Of a stretch of 64,000 nucleotides of DNA, positions 27,642 through 37,200 are shown in pieces; positions within the stretch are counted from its first letter, which is position 1, and every line of letters starts with the position of its first letter. Source of the stretch: Aestuariispira insulae (GTDB lineage Bacteria > Pseudomonadota > Alphaproteobacteria > UBA8366 > Aestuariispiraceae); NCBI RefSeq assembly GCF_003385955.1, contig NZ_QRDW01000006.1, forward strand, positions 62,001 to 126,000. Reading direction: 5' to 3'. The notes beneath the pieces are model-generated. The model was given only the letters and a program-made list of their open reading frames with translations. It ran no database searches and was not told the origin of the DNA. A program made the position numbers and the translations under genes.

Positions 27642-28787
27642 TCACATCTCACCGCCCGCGCCTGAGCGGATCATATCCTCAAATTTTTTCAGGCAGTTCG
27701 GCTCCAGATGATGGCCGGACATCTCGCGCATGATTTCCAGCGATTCCTGTGGTGTAAAGGGGCGCTTGTAGGAACGTTTGTCGGTCAGGGCGGAATAGAT
27801 GTCCATGATGCAGGCCACCAGGCTGGGATCATCCATCTGCGCCCCGGTCAAGCCGTGCGGGTAACCGCTGCCATCCATCTTTTCGTGATGATGTTCGGCG
27901 ATATTAACGATACAGGGATCGATGCCCGGCGTATTGCGCAAAATCTCACCGGAGAGCGGCACATGTTTTTGCATCTCACCCCACTCATCCGGATCCAGTT
28001 GCCCCGGCTTACTGAGCAGGTGCTGTGGGGTTTGGGACTTACCGATATCATGCAGCAGACCGCCCTGAGCCAACAATTCCAGATCATGCTGGTTCATGCC
28101 GACATGAACCCCGAAAATGGTCATTAAGGATGCCACCTTGAGCGAATGCACAAGAGTATAGCTGTGATGCATTTTAAGCCCGTCCAGGATCGGGCCCAAT
28201 GTTTCGGTCTTAGCCCCATCCACCACAAGTTTTCCGGCGTTTATCGCCAAATCAGGTTCAATCGCCCCTTTGGCCCCAGCTTCGCTGAAAATCCTTTTCA
28301 GATTCGTTTTTGTGACCTTCAAAAGCTTATTCTGCAGCGGGCTTAAGGTCTGTTTCCAGGAGCGCTCCACTTCCAGATCAGCGAGTTCCCAAATCAAGGT
28401 CAGGCAATCGCCGGCATGGAACGGTGCTTCCAGAAGCAGATCGCAATCGCCCTCGTCGCGGCAGGCCTCCGCCCGCTCCCGGTCTTCCTGGTTATGCAGG
28501 AAAATCACCGGTGTCCGGCGTCGGTTACCGCTCTCTACTTTCTTCAACAGATTAAAGCCGCTCAATCCCGGTAGATCGGCATCAATCAGGATGCCGGAAT
28601 AATGCCTGCGATTGATCTCTTCCAGCGCCTGCCAGCCATCGTGGATTTCAAAGACGCGGTAATCCTGGGAAAGTGCAGGGGTAACCGATTTAAACAGGGA
28701 TTGCCGGGGACTGGCTATCAACAGTGAGGAAAGCAGCAACGGGCTGTCCATCGCATCTGTCAAATCGGCATCATGCATATATGCCAT
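27642..28787 (-). CDS. Response regulator with HD-GYP phosphodiesterase domain
   Basis: The 381-residue protein has a receiver domain (phosphoacceptor D in GILIDADLPGLSGF), a linker helix and an HD-GYP domain. The cyclic-di-GMP phosphodiesterase motifs are intact: GGLLHDIGKSQTPQHLL, HVPLSGEIL, NIAEHHHEKMDGSGYPHGLTG (the GYP), and MDIYSALTDKRSYK. It would lower cyclic-di-GMP on phosphorylation. No kinase is adjacent. The receiver is somewhat diverged at the N-terminus (LLLSSLLIASPRQSL), so its acidic pocket is not confirmed. Confidence 0.9.
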   Translation of the reverse strand: MAYMHDADLTDAMDSPLLLSSLLIASPRQSLFKSVTPALSQDYRVFEIHDGWQALEEINRRHYSGILIDADLPGLSGFNLLKKVESGNRRRTPVIFLHNQEDRERAEACRDEGDCDLLLEAPFHAGDCLTLIWELADLEVERSWKQTLSPLQNKLLKVTKTNLKRIFSEAGAKGAIEPDLAINAGKLVVDGAKTETLGPILDGLKMHHSYTLVHSLKVASLMTIFGVHVGMNQHDLELLAQGGLLHDIGKSQTPQHLLSKPGQLDPDEWGEMQKHVPLSGEILRNTPGIDPCIVNIAEHHHEKMDGSGYPHGLTGAQMDDPSLVACIMDIYSALTDKRSYKRPFTPQESLEIMREMSGHHLEPNCLKKFEDMIRSGAGGEM

Positions 28788-28924
28788 TCCCCCGACGGAT
28801 TCATTTTTTAAACCGGTAGGTCTGGATCCCCTTCGGGAATCACTAGGACGATCACATCCTGAGATTGAAAATCCAGCCAGAAACCAGGATACAGGCCCAC
28901 CGCTAAAAAATGATTAATCGGGGT

Positions 28925-29563
28925 TCAACCTCGGTCCGCGCGTATAATTTTCCGGATGGTTTCCGCCATTTTTTCCGGGTCGGACCCGTGACCAAAATGG
29001 GTGCGATACAGCCCGTCGGGTCCCATTAGATAGGTCAGCGCGGAATGATCCACCAGATAATCCCCGTCGGCGTCCGGTTCATTCAAATTATAATAGATCC
29101 GATAGGCCTTAGCCATACTCGCCGTCGCCTGGTCGTCGCCGGACAGGCCAATCATACGGTCATGGAAATTGACCACAAACTCCTTCAATACCTCCGGCCG
29201 GTCACGCCCCGGATCCACCGTCACAAAAACCGGCTGGACCTGGTTGGCCAATTCCGGTGCTGTTTCTTCCAGCGAGGCCATTGCCTGGCCCAGGATATAG
29301 AGATCCGTGGGGCAGACATCGGGACAAAAACTGTAACCAAAATAAACCAGTTTGAATTTGTCCGGAAAACTTGCCTGCGTGACCGTATTGCCAAACTGGT
29401 CCTGCATTTCAAAGGCCCCGCCAATCTGAACATTCGCCGATGACGCCGCGCCCCCCAATTCCTGCTGGCGGGTCTGGTAAACCAACACGAAAGCCGCAAG
29501 GGCAATGGCCGCAAGGGCTGCAAGCCCACCAACAAGTACCGGCGCGGAAAATAATCGCTTCAT
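28925..29563 (-). CDS. SCO family protein (SCO1/SenC/PrrC)
   Basis: This membrane-anchored thioredoxin-fold protein helps assemble the copper centre of cytochrome oxidase. About 212 residues follow the preferred start MKRLFSAPVLVGG (AAGGTG upstream), with one N-terminal membrane segment. Copper ligands are the CxxxC of SFCPDVCPTDLY and the histidine of LVDHSALTYLMG. The longer frame upstream lacks a ribosome site. The gene is single, with no oxidase genes adjacent. Confidence 0.92.
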   Translation of the reverse strand: MKRLFSAPVLVGGLAALAAIALAAFVLVYQTRQQELGGAASSANVQIGGAFEMQDQFGNTVTQASFPDKFKLVYFGYSFCPDVCPTDLYILGQAMASLEETAPELANQVQPVFVTVDPGRDRPEVLKEFVVNFHDRMIGLSGDDQATASMAKAYRIYYNLNEPDADGDYLVDHSALTYLMGPDGLYRTHFGHGSDPEKMAETIRKIIRADRG

Positions 29564-29852
29564 TACGGTCATCACCTTGATTTTGGTTGAATCAATCCTC
29601 TTGCTTAGCAGGATAGATATGCCCCGCAAGCCCTTCTGTGACAACATGTCTCTCCATGGCGTCGCCACAGATCGGCTGCAAACCGCTAATTTGCAAATTC
29701 CCTCCCCCTGCCACAGACCCGCCCCATTTCCGCCACATGCTCTAGGGATTGTGTGAAGAGATTCAAAAGCCTAAATTAACGGGAAACAGGCTGGCGGCAC
29801 GGGACGGGCTGCACGTTCCAAAAGACCGGCCAGACCAAAGTGGGAAGTGAAC

Positions 29853-30551
29853 ATGAAACATAAAATCGCCCTCGTCGACGATGACCGCAATATTCTGACA
29901 TCCGTTTCTATGGCCCTGGAGGCCGAGGGCTATGATGTCATGACCTATACCGATGGTGAAACCGCGCTGGCCGGTCTGAATACCAGCAATGTCGACCTGG
30001 CGGTGCTGGATATCAAGATGCCACGGATGGACGGTATGGAACTGTTGCAGCGGCTGCGTAAGACCAATGCCCTGCCGGTGATTTTCCTCACCTCAAAAGA
30101 TGATGAAGTTGATGAATTGCTGGGCCTGCGCATGGGCGCGGATGATTACATCAAGAAACCATTTTCACAGCGCCTGTTGATTGAACGCATCCGGGCGCTC
30201 TTGCGCCGATCGTCGGTGGAAGAGGGTGAAACAACCAGCAACGGCAACTCCGTGCTGACCCGAGGTGAACTGGTGTTGGATTCCAGCCGCCATGTCTGCA
30301 CCTGGAAGGGTGAGCCCGTTCAATTGACCGTCACTGAGTTCCTGATCCTCAAGGCCCTTGCCGTCCGACCGGGCCATGTGAAGAACCGGGATCAATTGAT
30401 GGATGCCGCTTATGGCGAAAATATTTATGTCGATGACAGAACTATCGACAGCCATATCAAACGCCTGCGTAAAAAATTCCGCCAGCTGGATAAGGAATTT
30501 TCCAACATTGAGACACTCTACGGTGTCGGATACCGCTACGCCGAAGAGTGA
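29853..30551 (+). CDS. chvI: ChvI, OmpR-type response regulator
   Basis: This receiver plus winged-helix regulator is half of the ChvG/ChvI system that answers acid and envelope stress in alphaproteobacteria. The receiver has [25 protein letters not shown], phosphoacceptor in [17 protein letters not shown] and [32 protein letters not shown], very close to rhizobial ChvI. The winged helix ends [14 protein letters not shown]. The ATG at 29853 is preferred over a GTG six bases earlier. Its stop overlaps the chvG GTG start by four bases. Confidence 0.94.
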   Translation: MKHKIALVDDDRNILTSVSMALEAEGYDVMTYTDGETALAGLNTSNVDLAVLDIKMPRMDGMELLQRLRKTNALPVIFLTSKDDEVDELLGLRMGADDYIKKPFSQRLLIERIRALLRRSSVEEGETTSNGNSVLTRGELVLDSSRHVCTWKGEPVQLTVTEFLILKALAVRPGHVKNRDQLMDAAYGENIYVDDRTIDSHIKRLRKKFRQLDKEFSNIETLYGVGYRYAEE

Positions 30552-32197
30552 CCCTGACCCTTATGGCCGATCAAGAGCCCCAGAGAACGACCGCGCCGAA
30601 TAAGGTGAAACGAAAGCTGCTGTCGCCGCTGACACGGCGAATTCTGGCCGTCAACCTGCTGGCGCTGGCCATTCCGGTTGCCGGCCTGTTGTATCTTGGC
30701 ACCTATCGCGATCAGCTGATCACCCAGGAAATGGAAGCCCTGCGCACCCAGGGTGAGATCTTTTCCGGTGCCTTGGGGGAAGGTGCCATCACCATACTCG
30801 ACAACGGCACCGAGATGATGAGCCTGGTGCCGGCGCGCCATATCGTGCGTCGACTTTCCACCCCAACCCGTGTGCGCGCCCGATTGTTCCTGCCCGATGG
30901 CAGCCTGGTGGCGGACAGTCGTTTGCTGGGCGGGTTCGGCCAGGCGGTTCAGGTGGAAACCCTGCCTGAACCCGGTGGATCGGCGCCAGTCATTGATCCG
31001 GTTCTTGATTTCATCGATCAACTGGCCTCGCTTTTGCCCGGCAACATCCTGCCAACCTTCCGGGAGGACTCGCTTGCCAGCATCAATGACTATCCTGAAG
31101 CAATCGAAGCACTCAGAGGCGATATTTCCGGCTATGTCCGGCAAACACCTGGCGGCGATCTGATCCTGACCGTTGCCCTGCCCGTACAGCGTTATTACCA
31201 GATTAACGGCGCACTGCTGCTCTCTAAAGGCGGCGGCGAGATTGAGGCAGCCATGCGTGAAGTGCGCCTGAATATCCTCTTTGTCTTCACCGGTGCCCTG
31301 ATCATCACAACGCTGATGTCCTTCTATCTGGCCGGGACCATCGCCAGGCCAGTGCATAGGCTGGCCGATGCCGCTGAACGGGTGCGCCATTCCATTGGCC
31401 GCAATGATGAACATATTCCGGATTTCTCCGACCGGCGCGACGAAATCGGCGACCTGTCCAAGGCGCTGCGGGATATGACCAACGCATTGCGAGCCCGCCT
31501 GACCGCCATCGAACGCTTTGCTGCTGATGTTTCGCACGAGTTGAAAAACCCGCTCACATCCCTGCGCAGCGCTGTTGAGACGGCCGCCCGCGTCAGTGAC
31601 CCGGAACAGGTTCAGAAACTGAACCGGATCATTCAAGATGACGTTGTCCGGCTTGACCGGTTGATCACCGATATTTCCGACGCGTCACGCTTGGATGCGG
31701 AATTGTCGCGTGCTGATCTGGAACGGATCGACCTGGCGCAATTGCTGGCGACTTTGAGCGACATGCACAATACCACGGCCGCTGACAGAGAATTGCCCGA
31801 GGTGGCATTGGATTGCCTGGGCGAAGGACCATTTGGTGTTAATGGCATCGAATCGCGCCTGGTGCAGGTCTTCCGAAACCTGATCGGCAACGCCATCAGC
31901 TTCTCCCCGAAAGGTGGCAGGATCGTCTTGCGCCTGGAACGGGAAAAAAATCAGATCACAGCCATTGTCGAAGATGACGGCCCGGGCATTCCTGAAAACA
32001 AACTCTCCAACATCTTCGACCGTTTTTATACCGAACGGCCGGAAGGCGAACAGTTTGGCACTCATTCCGGCCTGGGCCTCGCGATTTCCAAACAGATCAT
32101 CGAAGCCCATGACGGCAGCATTCATGCCGAAAACCGCCATGACCATGCCGGAAACCGCAAAGGCGCGCGCTTCGTGATTACCCTTCCGGTTGCGTGA
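30548..32197 (+). CDS. chvG: ChvG, membrane sensor histidine kinase
   Basis: The 549-residue kinase has membrane segments at about 32-52 and 245-265, a periplasmic sensor domain between them, then HAMP ([16 protein letters not shown]), the phosphoacceptor in [26 protein letters not shown], and an ATPase domain with [21 protein letters not shown] and [12 protein letters not shown]. It overlaps chvI (GTGA). In many relatives hprK and PTS genes follow; here the next gene is a LuxR-type protein behind a palindrome. Confidence 0.94.
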   Translation: MTLTLMADQEPQRTTAPNKVKRKLLSPLTRRILAVNLLALAIPVAGLLYLGTYRDQLITQEMEALRTQGEIFSGALGEGAITILDNGTEMMSLVPARHIVRRLSTPTRVRARLFLPDGSLVADSRLLGGFGQAVQVETLPEPGGSAPVIDPVLDFIDQLASLLPGNILPTFREDSLASINDYPEAIEALRGDISGYVRQTPGGDLILTVALPVQRYYQINGALLLSKGGGEIEAAMREVRLNILFVFTGALIITTLMSFYLAGTIARPVHRLADAAERVRHSIGRNDEHIPDFSDRRDEIGDLSKALRDMTNALRARLTAIERFAADVSHELKNPLTSLRSAVETAARVSDPEQVQKLNRIIQDDVVRLDRLITDISDASRLDAELSRADLERIDLAQLLATLSDMHNTTAADRELPEVALDCLGEGPFGVNGIESRLVQVFRNLIGNAISFSPKGGRIVLRLEREKNQITAIVEDDGPGIPENKLSNIFDRFYTERPEGEQFGTHSGLGLAISKQIIEAHDGSIHAENRHDHAGNRKGARFVITLPVA

Positions 32198-32208
32198 ATT
32201 TATCATCG

Positions 32209-32225
32209 AACTTATCTGATAAGTT
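32209..32225. promoter_or_regulatory. 17-bp palindrome, candidate lux-box-like operator
   Basis: AACTTATCTGATAAGTT is a perfect palindrome around one central base, 12 bases after the chvG stop and 64 bases before the LuxR-type gene. Length and symmetry suit a LuxR-family dimer site. It has no T tract, so a terminator role is unlikely. Confidence 0.5.
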
Positions 32226-32288
32226 GATAGAAGCCGCGCAACATGCATAAATACCGGAAGGGTATGGTCATTTCGGGGATGGGCCTCA

Positions 32289-32996
32289 GTGTATCAAGCG
32301 CTGGAGACATATCATGACCGGCTGCGCAATCAGCCGTCAGAAGAGGCGTTTTTGGAGAGCCTCTGGTCTGAACTGCGCAGGATCGGGGTACAGGATTTCA
32401 ATTTGGGAATTCTGTTGAATGATGATTCGAAAACCCCCGGAAAATGTTTAAAATTCCGCAGCTGGCATTCTCCCTGGGATGATTTCTATCTGGAACAGAA
32501 TTACCAGTCCCAGGATTATCTGGTGGATTATGCCCGCTATAATACCGCACCGATTTTCTGGGATGACCCGGTTTTTGATCCCTTGATGAGTGATATTCAG
32601 GAACGGATCATCCGGGAATCCACCCAGTTCGGCATCTATGGCGGACGGACATACCCTCTGGTGGAAACCGCAACGGCGCAAGGCGGCCTATTTAACATTG
32701 TCCAGCGCTCACCCTTTGACAGCAGCTTTAAAAGCTGGGTCGGCCGGGACGAAGAATTGCACAGTCTGCTGACATTCGCCCTTCTGGCCCTGTCCGAATT
32801 TCATGCGGTTAAGCCGCATCCAGAAGCCTCTGACTTAACTACGGAAGAAAAGACCAGCCTGGAACGATTACTCGGCAAGCAACCAATGACAGAGTTGAAT
32901 TTGAGCAGGCTGTATTCAGCCCGGCGCAAGCTTTCCGCCAAAAGCAACCATGAGGCTGTGCTGCAGGCCTACCGCCTTGGCATGATCACGCCCTGA
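32289..32996 (+). CDS. LuxR-type autoinducer-binding protein with shortened HTH domain (orphan)
   Basis: The 235-residue product has an N-terminal acyl-homoserine-lactone-binding domain. The ligand-pocket pattern of LuxR/TraR is present with exact spacing: W63, Y67, D76 and W91, followed by the FGIYGG segment (114-119). The C-terminal LuxR HTH is recognisable (DLTTEEKTSLERLL at 182-195, then ARRKLSAKSNHEAVLQAYRLGMI to 233). It is about 51 residues rather than about 60, and the section holding the first turn helix and part of the recognition helix is missing. No luxI is nearby. The GTG start has GGGGA nine bases upstream. The protein may sense a signal without normal DNA binding, or act as an antagonist by dimerising; both are inference. 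Confidence 0.8.
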   Translation: MYQALETYHDRLRNQPSEEAFLESLWSELRRIGVQDFNLGILLNDDSKTPGKCLKFRSWHSPWDDFYLEQNYQSQDYLVDYARYNTAPIFWDDPVFDPLMSDIQERIIRESTQFGIYGGRTYPLVETATAQGGLFNIVQRSPFDSSFKSWVGRDEELHSLLTFALLALSEFHAVKPHPEASDLTTEEKTSLERLLGKQPMTELNLSRLYSARRKLSAKSNHEAVLQAYRLGMITP

Positions 32997-33002
32997 CGGA
33001 CA

Positions 33003-34568
33003 CTACCATTCGCCAAAAACCACCCCCTTCTTGAGCCAACTGTCCGTGCGCTGTTCCACCGCTTCATCTGAGAGGGTCGCCCTGATATTCCGGCCTTCGG
33101 TCAGCCAAGTGAAAAGGCGTGCCTGAAAAGCACGGCTCCTTTCCTGGTGATCCGATTGCCGCCCAAGATCCTCCAACTCATCCGGGTCATTTTCAAGATC
33201 AAAGAGCTGCGGCTCAAAGCCCTGGAAAGCCACATATTTCCAACGGCCGTCAAACAGCATCCAGCCCCGGCAATCATTAACACCCCGCCCCAGTTCCAAA
33301 CGTGCGCCGCGATGGCTGTAATCCAGCTCTGATATCACCACATCCCGCCACTGCCGGGGGGCATTGCCTTTCAAGAGGGGTAACAGTGAGCGCCCTTCCA
33401 ACCTGTGGGACGGCACCTCCCCGCCAAGCGCATCGATGAAGGTTGGAACCAGATCGATCGCCTCCACCAACCGGTCCTCCACACCCCCTTTCGCCAGGCC
33501 AGGCCCGCTGATGATCAGGGGCAGCCGGACCGAGCAATCATGGAAAAGCTCTTTTTCGCCCAGCCAGTGATCCCCCAGATAGTCCCCATGATCCGCCGTG
33601 AAAACGATCAAGGTATCGTCAAGACGGCCCATCTCCTCCAGCTCTGCCATCAGGCGGCCAATTTCGTCATCCAACTGTTTGATCAGCGCCATATAGGCCG
33701 GGATCACCTTTTCCCGCACGCCGGGTTTAGAGAAGTTCCGCCCCTCTGCATGGTTCATGAAGGCCCGCATGACGGGATGCGCCTGTGAGCGCTCTTCTTC
33801 CGCCCGGTTGACCGGACAGACATCTTCCGCCCCGAACATGGAGAAATAGGGTTCCGGTGCCATATAAGGCCAGTGGGGTTTGATATAGCTGAGATGCAGG
33901 CACCAGGGCGCTTCTCCCTGCTCCCGTATGAAAGACAGCGCCTGGTCGGTCATCCAGGGGGTTTCGGAATGTTCCGCCCGGATCCGGGCCGGAAATTGCG
34001 CGTTTCTGAGATACCAGCCGGACAGGATTTCGCCCTCTTCCCCTTCCGCGCTATTGGCCCAGTCGTGCCATGGGTTGTCGCCGTCATATCCCTGGACCGC
34101 CAAATACCGGTTATAGGCCAGGTCCGGTGAAACGGATTGACTTGGATGCAGGCCATCATCCCGAATATAGGGTTCGAACCCGCATTGGCTGGCCAGCACA
34201 CCATCCGCACTTTCCGGGTCCAGACCCAGCCGCCCCATTCCTTCCAGATCCGCCGGCATATGGGTCTTGCCCGCCAGCGCCACTCGAAGACCCAGCGGCC
34301 TTAGATAATCCCCCAGAGTCCATTCCCCGATATTAAGCGGCACCTGATTCCAGGTCGATCCGTGCGAAGTGACGTAGCGGCCGGTGTAAAAAGACATCCG
34401 CGATGGGCCGCAGATAGCCGATTGTGCATAGGCGCGATTGAAACGCACCCCGTTGGCCGCCAGCCTGTCCAGATGGGGGGTCGGCATCCCCGGATGGCCA
34501 TAGGCGCTCAGATAATCCCAGCGCAACTGATCAGCCATGATGAACAGGATATTGCGGATTTCGGCCAT
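33003..34568 (-). CDS. Sulfatase family hydrolase (sulfatase or phosphonate monoester hydrolase)
   Basis: This 521-residue alkaline-phosphatase superfamily enzyme has NILFIMADQLRWDYLSAYG with the metal-binding Asp residues at the start and the formylglycine motif C-G-P-S-R in QSAICGPSRMSFYTGR. Later blocks are FTADHGDYLGDHWLGEKELFHDCSVRLPLII (metal-binding D-H) and YVAFQGFEPQLFDLENDPDE. No signal peptide is visible, so it is probably cytoplasmic. Cytoplasmic members of this type include phosphonate monoester hydrolases and choline or aryl sulfatases; substrate cannot be told from sequence. A formylglycine-generating enzyme must come from elsewhere. Confidence 0.88.
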   Translation of the reverse strand: MAEIRNILFIMADQLRWDYLSAYGHPGMPTPHLDRLAANGVRFNRAYAQSAICGPSRMSFYTGRYVTSHGSTWNQVPLNIGEWTLGDYLRPLGLRVALAGKTHMPADLEGMGRLGLDPESADGVLASQCGFEPYIRDDGLHPSQSVSPDLAYNRYLAVQGYDGDNPWHDWANSAEGEEGEILSGWYLRNAQFPARIRAEHSETPWMTDQALSFIREQGEAPWCLHLSYIKPHWPYMAPEPYFSMFGAEDVCPVNRAEEERSQAHPVMRAFMNHAEGRNFSKPGVREKVIPAYMALIKQLDDEIGRLMAELEEMGRLDDTLIVFTADHGDYLGDHWLGEKELFHDCSVRLPLIISGPGLAKGGVEDRLVEAIDLVPTFIDALGGEVPSHRLEGRSLLPLLKGNAPRQWRDVVISELDYSHRGARLELGRGVNDCRGWMLFDGRWKYVAFQGFEPQLFDLENDPDELEDLGRQSDHQERSRAFQARLFTWLTEGRNIRATLSDEAVEQRTDSWLKKGVVFGEW

Positions 34569-34735
34569 GAAGCCCCCCCTTGAACACTCGTTGCACTTTC
34601 AACAATTGGCAATCTATGGGACGATGGCGGGCCGCGCAATCTCCGTGGTGTGCGACAATTGCCGGTTTACTCTTAATCTCCATTAGGATAACAGAACGCC
34701 CCAACCCCGAGACATTCAGCATAAAGGTTCCTGGC

Positions 34736-35125
34736 ATGTATGAACTGCGTTTCACCGTCTGGCAATTTGTCCGGTTGATGGTTCAACTGGAAAAAAGCAT
34801 CGAAAATGTGAAAACAGGCCCTTTGCGGACCCTCTATGACGGTTGGGAGGATATCTGGGTCGACCTGGATGCCAGGCTTGTGGATCTGGGCAAGCATGAC
34901 CCGGAAGCCTTTGCCGAACTGATGATGGATCAGGAAGTTGTCTGCAACGATGTTTCCAAGGATGACAGTGCTCTGGTCGCCGAACAGCTAGCTCTGGCTG
35001 TGAATGAGATCAAAGGCCTGCTCAAGGAAACAGATGATCAGGAAACCGTTGAAGATCTCTCCTTCGAGCGCGACGAATTGCAGGAATTGGCGAAAGACAT
35101 CAAAAAGCAGGCTGGCCTGAAATAA
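34736..35125 (+). CDS. Hypothetical acidic helical protein (129 aa)
   Basis: I do not recognise the family. The ATG at 34736 has AAGG eight bases upstream; the frame is open further upstream but does not look coding. The product is soluble and helical with many charged residues (FVRLMVQLEKSIENVKTG, LYDGWEDIWVDLDARLVDLG, DQETVEDLSFERDELQELA). It is divergent from the sulfatase gene and convergent with the DUF1217 gene. Possible role unknown. Confidence 0.6.
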   Translation: MYELRFTVWQFVRLMVQLEKSIENVKTGPLRTLYDGWEDIWVDLDARLVDLGKHDPEAFAELMMDQEVVCNDVSKDDSALVAEQLALAVNEIKGLLKETDDQETVEDLSFERDELQELAKDIKKQAGLK

Positions 35126-35158
35126 GGGCTATGCTGTTATCGGGGCCAAGAGACCGGC

Positions 35159-35986
35159 TCAGCTCAGAATATTCACCAGACCTCCGCCGCCGCCCAATAT
35201 GGACAGCGCCCCGGTATCGGGGGATTGCTGGCGATCCATATTGTTCAGATAGGTGACAGCGATATCACGCACATAATGATCATTCTCTTCCAGGGCCTGA
35301 AAATCGAGCGCCCCGGCCAATTTCAGATATTGTTCCTCAATGGGCAGGGCTTTGTCACGGTCTGAAAACCCAAGCGCGCCATACACCACATCACGCAGCC
35401 GGGGATTGGCCAGGATATCCATGGGGGTGTCGACGGTTGACGCCTTGCGTTCAAAATAAAAGGCATCGGCCGCCGCCGGGCTGGTCAGGGCCGCCGCGGC
35501 CTCGAACTGGATCGAAACCACCGAGTTTTCAATCGCCTCCTGATATTCTGTATCCTTTAACAGACCAAGCGTATCGCCCGCCGCCTTGAAATCCTTGCCC
35601 ATGGCAATAAGGCCCTTGTCCCGGGTCCGACCGAGCAAAGAGGTGGGGTCATCCGGATCCGTCATCATGATTTTTGCGAAGCGGTCTGGCGATTGCTGCA
35701 GGATTTCGACCTCATAGATCGAGGACATGACTTTATGCACAGTCGGATCGGCCAGCGCCTGTTCCAGGTTATCTGCCTTGGCCACCGCCTCGCGAAAGGC
35801 ACGCATATCCCGTTTCACCTGCGAGGAAGCGGCAATTTCCTCGCGCTTCTCCAGTTGATCCGCCACTAGGGACTGATGGACAGATTTTGCCGGGACGGAT
35901 GTTTTTGCATTCACGTAGGAAAAAACGTCATCCTGTTTCAGGCCGCCGGTCAGGATGGAAAGATAGTTCAACTGTGTGTTGATCAT
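35159..35986 (-). CDS. DUF1217 family protein (flagellum-associated)
   Basis: This 275-residue protein has the DUF1217 pattern: repeated helical units such as DNLEQALADPTVHKVMSSIYEVE, DPDDPTSLLGRTRDKGLIAMGKDF, EYQEAIENSVVSIQFEAAAALTSPAAADAFYFERKA, and MDILANPRLRDVVYGALGFSD. DUF1217 genes in alphaproteobacteria often lie in flagellar clusters, but none is here. The start MINTQLNYLSILTGG (GGA upstream) is preferred to a longer one with no ribosome site. Confidence 0.75.
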   Translation of the reverse strand: MINTQLNYLSILTGGLKQDDVFSYVNAKTSVPAKSVHQSLVADQLEKREEIAASSQVKRDMRAFREAVAKADNLEQALADPTVHKVMSSIYEVEILQQSPDRFAKIMMTDPDDPTSLLGRTRDKGLIAMGKDFKAAGDTLGLLKDTEYQEAIENSVVSIQFEAAAALTSPAAADAFYFERKASTVDTPMDILANPRLRDVVYGALGFSDRDKALPIEEQYLKLAGALDFQALEENDHYVRDIAVTYLNNMDRQQSPDTGALSILGGGGGLVNILS

Positions 35987-36278
35987 GGTTTTTTCCGGAT
36001 TTTTCAATTTCGCTGTCTTTATCCAAGCAAGATCCAGGCCACCAAAAAACGTGATCACTTTTTCGCGCATTGGCTGTAGTCATCAACCCGTCATAATTGC
36101 CGGTTAAAAAAAGGCCACATCATTCAGAAGTCATTGTTTCAGTCCGCATATCGTGGTTTGATAATTCAATAAGGCTTCCGGAGCGGGTTCTCTCCCTCTG
36201 CGACCAGAAAGAGAGATCCGCAACCGCGTGGCAAGAATATGTGCGGGTGAACTTATTTAACGGTTAAGGAGCTTTGTC

Positions 36279-37001
36279 ATGGGTAGAGTAGCAGTTGTAA
36301 CAGGTGGAACGCGCGGCATTGGTGGGGCGATTTCTGTTGGGTTGAAAAATGCCGGTTATGCGGTGGCCGCCAATTATGGCGGCAATGACGAAGCTGCCCA
36401 GAAATTCAAGGAAGAAACCGGCATCGATGTGTTCAAATTCGATGTGTCCGATTACGAATCCTGCGTGGACGGCATTGCCGCCGTTGAAGAAACTTTGGGT
36501 CCGGTCGAGGTTCTGGTCAACAATGCCGGCATCACCCGTGACGGCACCATTCACCGCATGAGCCAGGAAAACTGGCAACAGGTTGTCGACACAAATCTCG
36601 GCTCCTGCTTCAACATGTGCCGTTGCGTGATTGACGGCATGCGCGAACGCGGCTTCGGCCGGATCGTCAATATCGGCTCCATCAACGGTCAGGCAGGCCA
36701 GTATGGCCAGGTTAACTATGCCGCCGCCAAGTCCGGCATCCATGGCTTCACCAAAGCCCTCGCCCAGGAAGGGGCCGCCAAAGGCATCACCGTCAACGCC
36801 ATCGCACCGGGTTATATCGATACCGACATGGTCCGTGCCGTGCCGGAAGCGGTGCTGGAGAAAATTGTCGCAAAAATCCCGGTGGGCCGCCTGGGCCATG
36901 CCGAGGAGATTGCCCGCGGCGTCCTGTTCCTGGTCGCTGATGAAGGCGGCTTCATCACCGGCTCCACCCTGTCCATCAACGGTGGCCAGCATATGTATTG
37001 A
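36279..37001 (+). CDS. phbB: PhbB, acetoacetyl-CoA reductase
   Basis: This NADPH-dependent short-chain dehydrogenase makes (R)-3-hydroxybutyryl-CoA for polyhydroxybutyrate. In its 240 residues are the Rossmann TGGTRGIGGAI, NNAGITRDGTIHRM, catalytic Ser in NIGSINGQAG, YAAAK and PGYIDTDMVRAVP, and it ends SINGGQHMY. AAGGAG lies seven bases before the ATG. PHB thiolase and synthase are not adjacent. A terminator follows. Confidence 0.96.
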   Translation: MGRVAVVTGGTRGIGGAISVGLKNAGYAVAANYGGNDEAAQKFKEETGIDVFKFDVSDYESCVDGIAAVEETLGPVEVLVNNAGITRDGTIHRMSQENWQQVVDTNLGSCFNMCRCVIDGMRERGFGRIVNIGSINGQAGQYGQVNYAAAKSGIHGFTKALAQEGAAKGITVNAIAPGYIDTDMVRAVPEAVLEKIVAKIPVGRLGHAEEIARGVLFLVADEGGFITGSTLSINGGQHMY

Positions 37002-37029
37002 TCCGCCGGAACAAGGCTGTTCTGGGATC

Positions 37030-37056
37030 GGGGTGCTTCGGCACCCCGTTTCTTTT
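37030..37056 (+). terminator. Terminator after phbB
   Basis: The stem GGGGTGC/GCACCCC with a TTCG tetraloop is followed by GTTTCTTTT, 28 bases downstream of the phbB stop. Confidence 0.88.
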
Positions 37057-37200
37057 GGGTGGGGACTACAATGGCGACATGACATGCGCAAAGAAGCCTC
37101 CGCACCAGACAATTCTTGCATGATGCCCGCCCGCATGCAGAACTGTTCATCTGGCGGCTTTTGTAGAAGCCTGTAGTTTGAAAAAAAGAGGCGAAGTTTC

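Noticed and set aside
34170-34181. GGGTTCGAACCC, resembling the T arm of a tRNA
   Set aside because: It lies inside the sulfatase coding frame (encoding part of GFEPYI), and no acceptor, D or anticodon stems can be built around it.
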